Source: Bugulina stolonifera
Taxonomy: Eukaryota; Bryozoa; Gymnolaemata; Cheilostomatida; Bugulidae
Assembly: GCA_935421135.1 (NCBI GenBank)
Contig: OW285196.1
Span: forward strand, 12,707,001-12,771,000
DNA length: 64,000 bases
Reading direction: 5' to 3'
Shown in pieces: positions 1-12,700 of this stretch. The notes under the pieces were generated by a model. That model was given only the letters and a program-made list of their open reading frames with translations, made no database searches and was not told the DNA's origin. Numbering within the stretch: the stretch's first letter is position 1; every line of letters begins with the position of its first letter. Made by a program: the position numbers and the translations under genes.

Positions 1-173
1 CTCTAGACATCTTGCTGATGAACAGCACTTGAGACACGTATCAAAAAATACTTGTACATGCACATACATAAGATTATCTCTTAGCTGCACTGATGAGGTG
101 TAAAGCATCGAAACAGCACACTGTCCTATGCAGATTGATTAAGAATATCTTTATATCTTTAAATCACTTGCAG

Positions 174-1066
174 GACTATCAGTTTGCTACTCCCATACAC
201 GAGGTTAGCCTTGACACTGCCTCAGTGAAGGATGTTGGAAAGAATCGCCTCCAGCTCACCACCCCATATACCAGATACAAGTAAGTTCCACAGGCTAAAC
301 TACTGATCATTATTGACCTGTGTTTACCAAAAGATAATCGCTTTGCTAGGTATTCAAACTTGTATAGAAATATGTTTGATAGATAAAAAAAAATTATGGT
401 GAGTTGCCCAGTATCCTAGAGTTGTTGTAGTGTTGAGTCTAGTTTGTTAATTTTATTTCATTTCACATAAGTTATTAAATTAAATCTTCCCGTTGTATTG
501 CACAGAACTACAGTAAGTAATGTAACTTTGTCAACTTACATGTATTGTGTATTGTTCTTTGTTTTTGCTATTACCTGTTTTGTTCATTTGTTGACGAGTT
601 CTATTCATTGCACCTGTGTGCTGTGTACATCTGTTACATATATATACACATAGTATTTACAGTGCAATGTGTACATGTACATGTATGTATACATAGTACT
701 CATCTGTACATGTAAATACGTATAATGTCTATATACTCTATTGTGTATACATATGTACTCGTACATCTGTCCCTTGTTGCATAGTTTCCGCACTATTATC
801 CGGTACGAACTGCGTTCAACATGGAAATGTTGCGTTGGTGTTGTTTTATTTTATTATATTTTATGTTTTCTAGTCGACTTTAGATTTAGGAAAATTATTA
901 AAAGTGGAATGTGAAGCGTTGTTGATAGTTTTGATGTCGGCCATCTTTATGAGCTCTGTCATGTGACTCTATTATTTATAGCTTGAACTTTGACTCCGAC
1001 ACAGATCTTGAGAAATGGAAAATATCTTTAGAGGATGGAATTGCCGCTGCTTTATCAGATGATAAT
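174..1066 (+). CDS. ARAP: ARAP exons: C-terminal half of a PH domain
   Basis: Two exons, 174-280 and 982-1066. The second ends in the typical PH C-terminal helix, read as DLEKWKISLEDGIA with the invariant Trp. The codon split across the junction (AA|C) keeps frame. The intron between them (281-981) is AT-rich with short TACATGTA-type runs around 660-740. This PH domain directly precedes the ArfGAP domain, as in ARAP proteins. Confidence 0.85.
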
Positions 1067-3700
1067 GTAAGTGTATGAACACATATACATAACATAAGTG
1101 TCCAGTATGAACACATATACATAACATAAGTGTCTAGTATGAGCACATATACATAACATAAGTGTCTAGTATGAACACATGTACATAACATAAGTGTCTA
1201 GTATGAACACATATACATAACATAAGTGTCCAGTATGAACACATATCATGAACACATATACATAACATAAGTGTCCAGTATGAACACATATACATAACAT
1301 AAGTGTCCAGTATGAACACATATACATAACATAAGTGTCCAGTATGAACACATATACATAACATAAGTGTCTAGTATGAGCACATATACATAACATAAGT
1401 GTCTAGTATGAACGCATATACATAACATAAGTGTCCAGTATGAACACATATACATAACATAAGTGTCCAGTATGAACACATATACATAACATAAGTGTCC
1501 AGTATGAACACATATACATAACATAAGTGTCCAGTATGAACACATATACATAACATAAGTGTTTAGTATGAACACATGTACATAACATAAGTGTCCAGTA
1601 TGAACACATGTACATAACATAAGTGTCTAGTATGAACACATGTACATAACATAAGTGTCTAGTATGAACACATATACATAACATAAGTGTCCAGTATGAA
1701 CACATATACATAACATAAGTGTCCAGTATGAACACATATACATAACATAAGTGTCTAGTATGAACACATATACATAACATAAGTGTCTAGTATGAACACA
1801 TATACATAACATAAGTGTCCAGTATGAACACATATACATAACATAAGTGTCCAGTATGAACACATATACATAACATAAGTGTCTAGTATGAGCACATATA
1901 CATAACATAAGTGTCTAGTATGAACGCATATACATAACATAAGTGTCCAGTATGAACACATATACATAACATAAGTGTCTAGTATGAACACATATACATA
2001 ACATAAGTGTCCAGTATGAACACATATACATAACATAAGTGTCTAGTATGAACACATATACATAACACAAGTGTCTAGTATGAACACATATACATAACAT
2101 AAGTGTCTAGTATGAACACATGTACATAACATAAGTGTCCAGTATGAACACATATACATAACATAAGTGTCCAGTATGAACACATATACATAACATAAGT
2201 GTCCAGTATGAACACATATACATAACATAAGTGTCTAGTATGAACACATGTACATAACACAAGTGTCCAGTATGAACACATGTACATAACATAACACACA
2301 TGATCAGAATACACATACATCGTGCTCTATGGTGCTCCAGGAGAGACAGACGAAGTTCTATTTATGGTGAAGGTGTCTACACTATGCAAATAACTTGACA
2401 GAAGAAAACTGGTCAACCTAAACCTTGAATCCAATCTCACACTTATTTTTCCTGATTGTATAGAATTAGTTCCCTGATTGTATAGAATTAGTTCCCTGAT
2501 TGTATAGAATTAGTTCCATGTTTAGTGCAGAGTGAACAGTTTAGTCCATGTACATGTACACAGCGTACACTTATTCGCAGGTACTCAATGAAGTGTATGT
2601 CAACACTACCAATAGACAGTGTGCAGACTGTTCCAGGACTAAGCCACACTGGGCAGTATTGCACATTCCCTCTGTGGTGTGTAGTCACTGTGCAGGCATA
2701 CATAGACAGTTCTGGCCTTTCAAAGTCAAATCTCTCAGAATGGACGTGAAGGTGTGGACGAAACCTTTAATAGATGTAAGTATACATTGTCATCTGCTCG
2801 AATGTTGTGTCTGTAGCATGTTAAATTATATGCAAGGGTTTTATAACGCTAGCCAGCCTTGCAGCTCTACCAGTAAAGTCACTCTCTTCTATAATGTACC
2901 ATGGGAGTTTTACACTCTCACACTGGGAATGTCTCTTATTTTGAAATGCGAAAGCGTGTTCTCTGCTGCCTTCTCTGCTGCCGTTCAAGATCAATTTTCC
3001 CGATATTCAATAAATCAGAGAAATCTTGTCTGGACACCAACACAGTCCTCTCAATGCTTCAATGTATCACTATAGCAGGGTTTAGTTGGAGTTGTCTTCC
3101 CCTCAGCTTGGTGTAAATAAACCAGTAAAATTACAAGGTGATGAAACTAACCAAATTTTGATTTTTGACCGACAATATCGTTATAGCTGTGTATGAAGTA
3201 TTTGGTATTATAGACATTTATAATCTTTATGACCAACTAAAGTGATCGCAACTCCATAATCTAAACTTAGAAGAGTCATTGATTGAACTATAATTGAGCT
3301 GAAAACTACACTGTATAGTCTGTTTTAGTTTGTACTAGCAATTGCTGCATGTTATTTGTCGCATATGTTGCAAGCATGTCACCAGCATATTTGCATGTTA
3401 AATATAGTATTGTTAGGTTATTAATAAATGCGCCACAATCACAGTGCTACTTGGTATTGTAGTTATATGTAGCCGTAGGAAACGGGACAATCAACTCAGT
3501 CTGGGAGGCAAACCTGACTTCCAACTTAGACAAGATAACTGCTGCTGCCGATTCGTAAGTGCCTTCTGCTGCTATAGTTAAGCTGTAGCTAATTGCTGTT
3601 ATTGACTGTATGACTGACTTGCTGTATGACTGACTTGCTGTATGACTGACTTGCTGTATGACTGACTTGCTGTATGACTGACTTGCTGTATGACTGACTT

Positions 3701-3752
<52 letters not shown>

Positions 3753-3753
3753 T

Positions 3754-3796
<43 letters not shown>

Positions 3797-6700
3797 CTAG
3801 CTATGCATGTGTATCAACGGCACGAAATGTAGTTTACGTTACTGTAATATATTTATATCACTCGTAACACTGAAATGTCTGGTTGTTTAAATATCTCTTT
3901 GTGTACATATATAGGTCACAAAGGCAGGCATATATCTTAAAGAAATACCTCAGAAAAGCTTTCTTCCCCTCCGCAATTCGTAACCTTCCCGCTCAACTTC
4001 CTGCCGGCCTATTGAATCAGGTATGTAGACTAATTCATCCTCAAACTGGGTGCACATACTGACCTCTGACCTCATTGGTTCAGATTCGAGATTCTGTTGA
4101 CCTTATTGGTTAATACTTTACACCGTGTTGCTCTAATATTTCAGGAGCTGGTTAGGGCGATAAAACAGGGTCAACTGTCAGATGTGATGTTTCTGATAAA
4201 CCAGGGAGCCGATGTAACTCGACCCCTTCTTCCTTTCAATCAAACACGTGAGTCAGTTAGCCCAAATATCATTGGCTGATCAAAGTAGAACTGTTTTCGA
4301 TGTTATTTCTCAATCTTTGAAATGTTTTTTCATTTTTTCTGCTCACAGTCAATTACGGTCGTATATGTTATGGTGTTCCCTGCAATGTCTCTGATTTATA
4401 CCTCACTTCCTGTGCGTTAGACAACTTCCCGTTTCTACATCACTTCTTTTTTGTTGCAGCTCTGCAATTAGCCGAGTCCTCCAATCACAACGATATTGCT
4501 CAATATTTAAAACTCAATGGTGCTGAGAATGAAAGTTATGCTGATATCTGGGCAGTAATGGTAAGAGATGAACTTTAGACGTCGTTTGCTCGAGAGAGAA
4601 GTTATTTATTCAACTAGTTCTTTGTGTAAATGTTTGACAAATAATTTATGGGGAAAACTTTTTAAAAGTCAATAATTTTAAAATGGAGATGTGAATGTTT
4701 TAGCTGTAATAAAAGAACTCTGAAGCTACTGTGCTCCATACTTGAGAAATATTCCATAAAAATTCCCAAATTTTCTCTTTTGACATTTCAAGTAGTGTTA
4801 CCTCAGTAGTATTGCAAGGAAGTTATTATTTGACCACCCCAAGGAGACACTATGTTTATATGAATACAAGCACCATGACGTTGTGTTGATTAGTGCATTC
4901 TAATAGTACATCTGCACTACTGTCTAATAATAATACTACATTGGCTGTGGCTGTTGTAGAGAGAACAACTACCAACTGATAATCACGAAGAAGATAACAA
5001 TGTTATCAAGTCAGGACACCTCTTTAAGATCCAAAGTAGTAAGAAAGGTAGTAGTCAGACAGCTTCATAGCCCACAGTGTCATATGTTAATATAGTGAAG
5101 CATGATGCAATGTGATTCATTGAATGCTTCCTACAATATGGTATGATCAGGTCATATGTGCTTGGTTACTGTCTATGCTAAGTGAAAACTCGAATTAGCT
5201 CAAATTTTAATCTCCTCCCCGTCCTTACTGCATGATTAGTGCTTGCTATTTTCATAGACTGTGATCCTTATATTTTAGAAACCTATCCACGTCACTGGAT
5301 TGTACTCACTACCAAGACTATCAAATTTTATGAGACTGAGGCTGACTCAGAGCCTAAGTTCACCATCCCTTGTAGAAGCATAATCAACCTGTCCTACTTA
5401 TCAGAGAGGTGCGTTTAGTCGGCTCTAGAAGCATCATCGCATGTTATCACGTACACACCAACTCAATGTAGCACAAACAAGTAATAGTAATCTCTGCACA
5501 CTTAAACTGTGCCAGAATAAAACTACCCTTGCTCACCTCGCCTCCTTACTTGCCTCCCCTGAAACAGCAGAACTGAGAAGTCGCTTTCAAAAAGTTTACC
5601 CTCATTTCTGGAGGGAGATACGGGTGGCCATTTTGTTAGTTTAGTTTTGCCTGTTAGATGTGCCAGTGTTACGTTAGAAATGAACTGTGAATGTGAACCC
5701 TCCAAGATATTTGGTTTAATGACTAATGTACATGTGCATTGGTCTGTTTATTGTACAGAGATGAACCTTGTTTTGAAATGGTTTGCAACGGAGGAGGTAA
5801 TTCCTATATATATGGTGCTGATCTTAAAGATGATATATACCAGTGGATGAACCAGATACACAAGGTGGGCCTAAGGCTATTCGTGTATATGATTGTATAG
5901 TATACGCTTGTAACAGCCATGTTTTGTTACTTTTCTATTGTAAATCTTGTGATTAGGGTTTTACAACCAAGAACTTTGTTTAATTTTTAGGAGATTTGGG
6001 TAGAAAGAAATTAAATTAGTGATTTCAGAATCTAAGTGTCGGATTGATGCAAACTGCTTCATGTAAAATTCTCATAGATAGCTACATCAACTAGGCAATG
6101 CTGTCTGTGATCAACTCTTACCTAATCTTATATTGTAGCTGGTTACGGCCACTCCAGTTCCACTTGACCTTGACATGAACTTCTCTAAAGCAGGTCATGT
6201 ACACTGTAAGAGAGGGAGCCTTGGTGTGAGTATTCATATATACGCTAGGCTATGTATTTATGTATTATACATATACATGCATTATATAATAATGTTATTA
6301 TATTATATGTATTACATGTGCACATGTGATTTGTATATCATGTTATCATTATTGCATATATGTATTATTTTACGCTATGTTATGTTGTACAATATGCAGT
6401 ACGTACAGAGTACAATGTACAATGGACATGTCATAGTATATTATATTATGCATGTACTGGTACATGTAGTATATTATATTACCATATAGTGTGTATCTTA
6501 TATCTTCGATTTCAGATATCTCTCTTGCCACGAGTAATATCTATATAATATATATTTCCTGTTTGTAAAGCTAGTCTAGTCTAGTCACTCTTCCCTGCCC
6601 ACCATTAGCTGCTCATATTAAGTCGCTACCTTAGATTTGGCAAATTTATTTATACTTTTAAAAGTGACGATTTATCGGTAGCTTCCCATCTCATAGCTCC

Positions 6701-9700
6701 TTTTCTACTTGGTACTATGTAATTGCAGACGGTATTCGCATTGAAAAGTTGTCAAATTAGGTCATAAAATATTCCAGCACGTGTGCAAATATCTCATCAT
6801 TGGACTTAGCTATAAGACCTTTAAATGTTGTAAAATGTCACAAAACACAAATCACACTGCCAAATTCATTGTGCAGCTATAACACTGTATGTGATTCTAC
6901 CGTCTTTATTACTAGCATCATTTGTTAGATACCGAGTTATGGTGTTCTACTTGTTATATGAAGCTAGATTTTGTCATACTAGCTGTGAGGGTAGAGTGTT
7001 GCTTATCTGTATAGAGGGATCGTCATAGTAGGTGTATTCAATATAGCCGTCGGACACTGCGGTAAATGACTGTTGCTCTGTGATGTAGATTGGTCACACT
7101 ACATCTCTAGATCTAGATCTTCATTGGTTTGATTTCTATAAACTCTTTCTCTTACCAGGTGTGGAAATGGTGCTGGCTTCAGAACAATAAGAAAACACTT
7201 TACATCATTGATTCTAAAAATAGCTGGACCAAAGAAATTGATCTTCGCAAAGTGCTCAAACTGTCTCTAGGTAACACATTACTTTATATCTCATCCATAT
7301 TTTACGTTAACCAATCAGAAGCATGAATAGTTATTTAGCCATATGTTTAACCAAAGATTCTATCCAATGCTTTTAGCCGTACCGGACGAGACAACGGCCT
7401 CAGGTCCCGGAGAAGAAGGCGGTTCACTGCTAGTACTTTATCTATCTGATCACTATGTCTATATACAGAGTGACCTGAAGCACGAAACTGAGAAATGGCA
7501 CAAGGTTATAGACCATGCTTGCAAGGTATGGTAACTCCTATAGTGTAGCTAATAGATCATGCTTGTAAGGTAAGGTAACTTCTATAGCAACGCTACGCTA
7601 TAGATCATGCTTGTAAGGTAAGATAACTACTATATAGTATAGCCAATAGACCATGCTTGTAAGGTAAGATAACTTCTATAGTATAAATGAATGTAAGGTA
7701 AGATAACTCTTATTTTTGTATACATGGTATAGTTATTTCATCTCTGATCGTTACAGGAAGTGTCACATAACCTGGAAGATCAGCAGCTGAACAAAGACAA
7801 TGTACCCGTACTTATAGAGAAGTGCATTGAGTTCATTTCCCTACATGGTTAGTATTCCATTGTTTTGTATAATCTGCCATGATACATAGCGTCATGGTAC
7901 GGTGTGATATACTACTTTATATAAGCGCCGGTTATGCTTATATCTGTTTTCATATTCGATGGCTTTCATGACAGATAGTTATAGAATACTGCATTTGCTC
8001 TTGCTTCATACGTGTCTGTAGTTATATCTACTGCTACATTGATTAAATTTATATTTACATATAATAAGCTGTGATGACTTTGTAAGGTTCATGTAAGATG
8101 TAGATGGTCGGTTACATTCACTCTTTATCACCTCATTTACACTGTCTGCTCCATGTGTAGGTATGACAATGGAGGGCATATACAGACTAAGTGGAACTCA
8201 TCTCAAGGTTGCAGGGCTACTTAACGATTTTATAAATGGTCAGTACTTAGCATAATGCCTACCAATATATTCTACCTACCAATATATTCTACCTACCAAT
8301 ATATTATACCTACCAATGTATTATACCTACCAATGTATTATACCTACCAATACATTGTACATACGAATATATTATACATGGACATGATTACTCCAGTGAT
8401 TTACAATATAATGTTGGAGTCGTCCTCTCTCTTCCTGTAGCCCATGTTGAAATAAAGGGAAAGACAACTCTTGTTATATACATGTAGAAAATAAAACTGT
8501 GCTTACTGTTTTAGCATCAACTTATGTCTAGTAAATTATATAAGGCTAATACCTCTCTTCCTATTTAGGTTAGGCTTTCTCCTGATATTACCTTAGCTAT
8601 TAAATATTATCTTCAAAACAGAGAATTTCAATCCGTTCACATTTTCAGTGTAAAATGGTGTATCGCTTTCTATATTATTATGATACCCATTTGATTTGTA
8701 CCTAATCGCTGTAGGTGCTCGGTCTGTGCATATCAAAATAGAGGACTACACCGTGCATGATGTAGCCAATGTTCTTAAACGCTACCTGAGGAACTTAAAG
8801 GAACCCGTCATGAGCTCCCTACTCTATGGGCAGTGGTTGAGTGCTGCTAGTAAGTACTTATATTATGTAGTAGCAATGCTACAATAATAGTATACTAGAT
8901 GACTTTAAATATTACATAACTAAAATCATGTTCACTCTAAAACATATTGATATTTAGATAGAATATCTACCAACAGTATTCAGTGAAGGACAACTCCTAG
9001 TCGTAGTTTAATCTTTATTCACTATAATATATTGTTAATGTGAACATTAGTAGTGCAAGCGAAACAATTCAACAGTGATAGTCACTGCTAGTTATCACTA
9101 TATTGACTAAGACTGTTGACTATCACTATTGACTATCACTATTGACTATCACTATTGACTATCAGTATTGAATATCACTGTTTACTATCACTATTGACTA
9201 TCACTGTTTACTATCACTATTGACTATCACTGTTTACTATCACTATTGACTATCACTATTGGCTATCACTGTTTACTATCACTATTGACTATCACTGTTT
9301 ACTATCATTATTGACTATCACTGTTGACTATCACTATTGATGCCAGTGTTCCTTTATTGATGTCTGCAATGCTCACTATATTTCGTATGACTGAATACTT
9401 GTGTTTCCTAGTGCTGACAAAGTCATCATCTATCACCACTGCTGTTGGTAAGTTATACCCCTTAGTCGGTGGTAAGTGTTGAATCCTGGTTTGTCTCAAG
9501 AGCACTGCCTCTGTCTCCCTTCTATACCCTAACGCCTCATCGTTATTACATGGAGCATGGGCTATTGGCTTATATAGTAGCATAAAGCATAGACTGTGGG
9601 TTTAGAGTATAGAGTGTGGGTTTATATTACTACATACTGTGCTTGTAGTACTGCAGGTAGTCTGTAAGCTTATTGGCTGTATTGAATCTCTAACTGCTTT

Positions 9701-12700
9701 AACCACCTCCCCTTTAATGTTCTACTCATGCGTTAGTTTTCTGCCCTTGCAATTGGTTCACCTGGAAATCCATTTCCATCTGTATTTGGTGATGTTTCTG
9801 ACATAAATTCTCTTTCTGCCAACTCTGGTGGACATGTGTGAATATTTAGACCTTCGCCCCACTATCAATCACTGCATGCTCACCTAAACATTCGCATAAC
9901 CTTGCTGTAATCTAAAGGACTCTTTGTAGCAAACCATATAGTGTTATCATTGGGATAGAGTAAGTGTTGTCTACCCATGGTCCAGTTTTACTACTATTGT
10001 ACATGAATACACATTCGTATGCACATGTATTGATTGCTGTACATTACACCATCTTCCAGTTTCACCATTAGGCGTTACCTAAAGGATGAGATATGCTGAC
10101 TGGGTTCAAAGATTTATTTTTTTATATTTTTAGAAAGGGCAGCTCATGATCAGAAGCTAAACAGATACAAGGAATTGTTGGAACGTCTACCGGCTGTTAA
10201 TTTTGCCACCCTCAAAATGATTATCGGGCACCTGAACAGGTTAGTCAGTCTTATCTGAAATGACAAGTCAGCATGTAGCAGGTGATTGTTATACATGCAG
10301 CTAGCAGCAGCAGGAGATTAGCCATTCTCAATGCTGCAGACAGTAACTAGAAGCATAGTATCTCAAGCAAAGGTTTTCTCTATTCATCTCCTGTTGGCTG
10401 TGCTTTGAGATTCGAGGAGTGATGTTTCTTCAGTTTTCCTCATGAATTCCACACTAAGTAGTATTTGGAAGCAGTTTCTGCCAAGACAAGCTTCCTGATA
10501 GAAGCCATGTTTCAACTGTTATTAGTGTACTATATACATGTATGTATGCAGTGTATTCTATAACTCATCTAGTATTTGTATTTATTTAATCAGAGTTGCT
10601 GCTCATCAGGAAGAAAACAAGATGGGTCAACTAAACTTAGCCACGCTATTTGGACCTGTTCTATTGTCGGGCAGCTCTACGGAGAACCCTTCTCAGCAAA
10701 CATTCGTGAACACAAGCTATGAAATACAACTAGCAGATGACCTGATGACATACTATCAGTGGCTCTTCTCTGTAAGTTTGGTTCTGAGTCTATTATGTTC
10801 ACAGAGATGTTTATATGAACATACAATGTACGTTGAATCCTTTAGACTTCGTGTTCACTTTGAGTCGAGATATTTGGAGCTCTACAACTGGGTACTTGTC
10901 TGTATCCGCAATTTTGTAATTATCATGTACATGTAGATGTGCATGTAGATGGACTTGTCTTTTGTTCATACAGGTGCAAGAAGAAGAATTAGAAAAAGAA
11001 AATAAAATTCAAGCAAAAATTGAAGAGATGAAGAAATTTAACCCTCATTCAGCCGCCCCATCTGGAGAGTTTATTCTAGGAATATATATACACAATAACC
11101 TGGGAGAACCAATCAACTCTAAGGTTGGTGTCTTTGAACTGTATCATACTCATGTATTACATTCTGCGTATCTACTGTAATTAGAAGGGCACAAATCTGC
11201 TTAAGGAGAAATCAAAGCTATTTGTTTATCTGTATTCAATTCTCAGCTCTTCTAAGGTCCATCAAAGTTTCGACTTGCATCGATAAATTGATACTGTGAA
11301 AACTGATAGTTGATAAATGTCATTCCTGGTTCGCAGTGAATTATTCTAATTTTATTAATTTTAAAAACTTATTATTGTTTTCTAGTTTAAGTTGTAAATT
11401 TATACTAGTCATATATTATAATGTAGTAGTATATAACTGTGATACATGTTCATCCTGTGCTTCAGATTCCTGCTCAGAAGACAGCAGCAGAGATCGTTGC
11501 AGACGTGGCCAGCGCTAAGCGCATTCCTCGTGTCGATGGCTACTCTCTGTTTGAAATTGTCTGCTCCGGTGAATTGGAACGGCCGTTATCGGAAAATGAG
11601 AAGGTTAGTCTGTCTGTCTGTCGGTCTGTCTGTCTGTCTGTCTGTCTGTCTGACTGCTGTACCAGTATTCTACCGGCTGCTACAATTAACAAAATCTCAA
11701 GCGGATTTGGGATTAAAGTTCACAAAATGGAGTTGTTACTGTTTTACATACAAGTGTATATTATATTCAGGTGCTGTCTGCCACATTAGCTCAGTCAAGC
11801 TGGAGTGCTGAGCATACAAAGGGTAACTACCTCTGTGTTAAAGAAGATACACTCAGGCACTGTATAGAACACTCTGTAAGTCATATTACACTCTACTTAT
11901 ATTATATTACACTCCACTGGTATTATATTACACTCCACTGGTATTATATTACACTCCACTGGTATTATATTACACTCCACTGGTATTATATTACACTCCA
12001 CTAGTATTATATTACACTCCACTAGTACTATATTACACTCCACTAGTACTATATTACACTCCACTGATATTATATTACACTCCACTGGTATTATATTACA
12101 CTCCACTACTATTATATTACACTCCACTAGTACTACTATTACACTCTACTGATATTATATTACAGTCCACTGATATTATATTATATTTTACGGATAATAT
12201 ATTACAGTCGGGTCCAGACATCTCTCGGTTCACAGAGCTACAGTTCAGCGACAAGAAAGGATGGAAGAAGATGTACTTTGAGCTCACTTCCTCTCAGCTT
12301 GTCTGCTACAAAGACAGGAACAATAACAAGGTCAACGAGTGGAATATATCTGATCTCTGTATCTACATCGGTGTCGAGAAGAAAAGGAAACCTCCAACTG
12401 CGTGAGTACCTTAGACATCATATGTGACCACTTAGACATCATTGGTAGCTCTCTAGCTCGTAGTTTATCAACAGTGGTCAGTAGAAAATATATGGTTGAT
12501 TTTTCTGCCTGTGTAAAGAGAAAAGTTTGTGCACATTAGTTGCTACAGAACAGACTTGCATGGGAACACAACTCTTATAGGTCTGGTTACTGAGTCAATT
12601 CGGTTATACATGTAGGATTTGGTAGTAAGCATTATAATGATGGTTATTTACATCTAATACAACCTATGCTATTGATATAAGCCACTACAGCAGTATCAAC

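Noticed and set aside
976..2320. Many overlapping minus-strand frames reading LCYVYVFILDTYVMYMCSY
   Set aside because: Products of the 32-bp repeat, which is open in all three frames.
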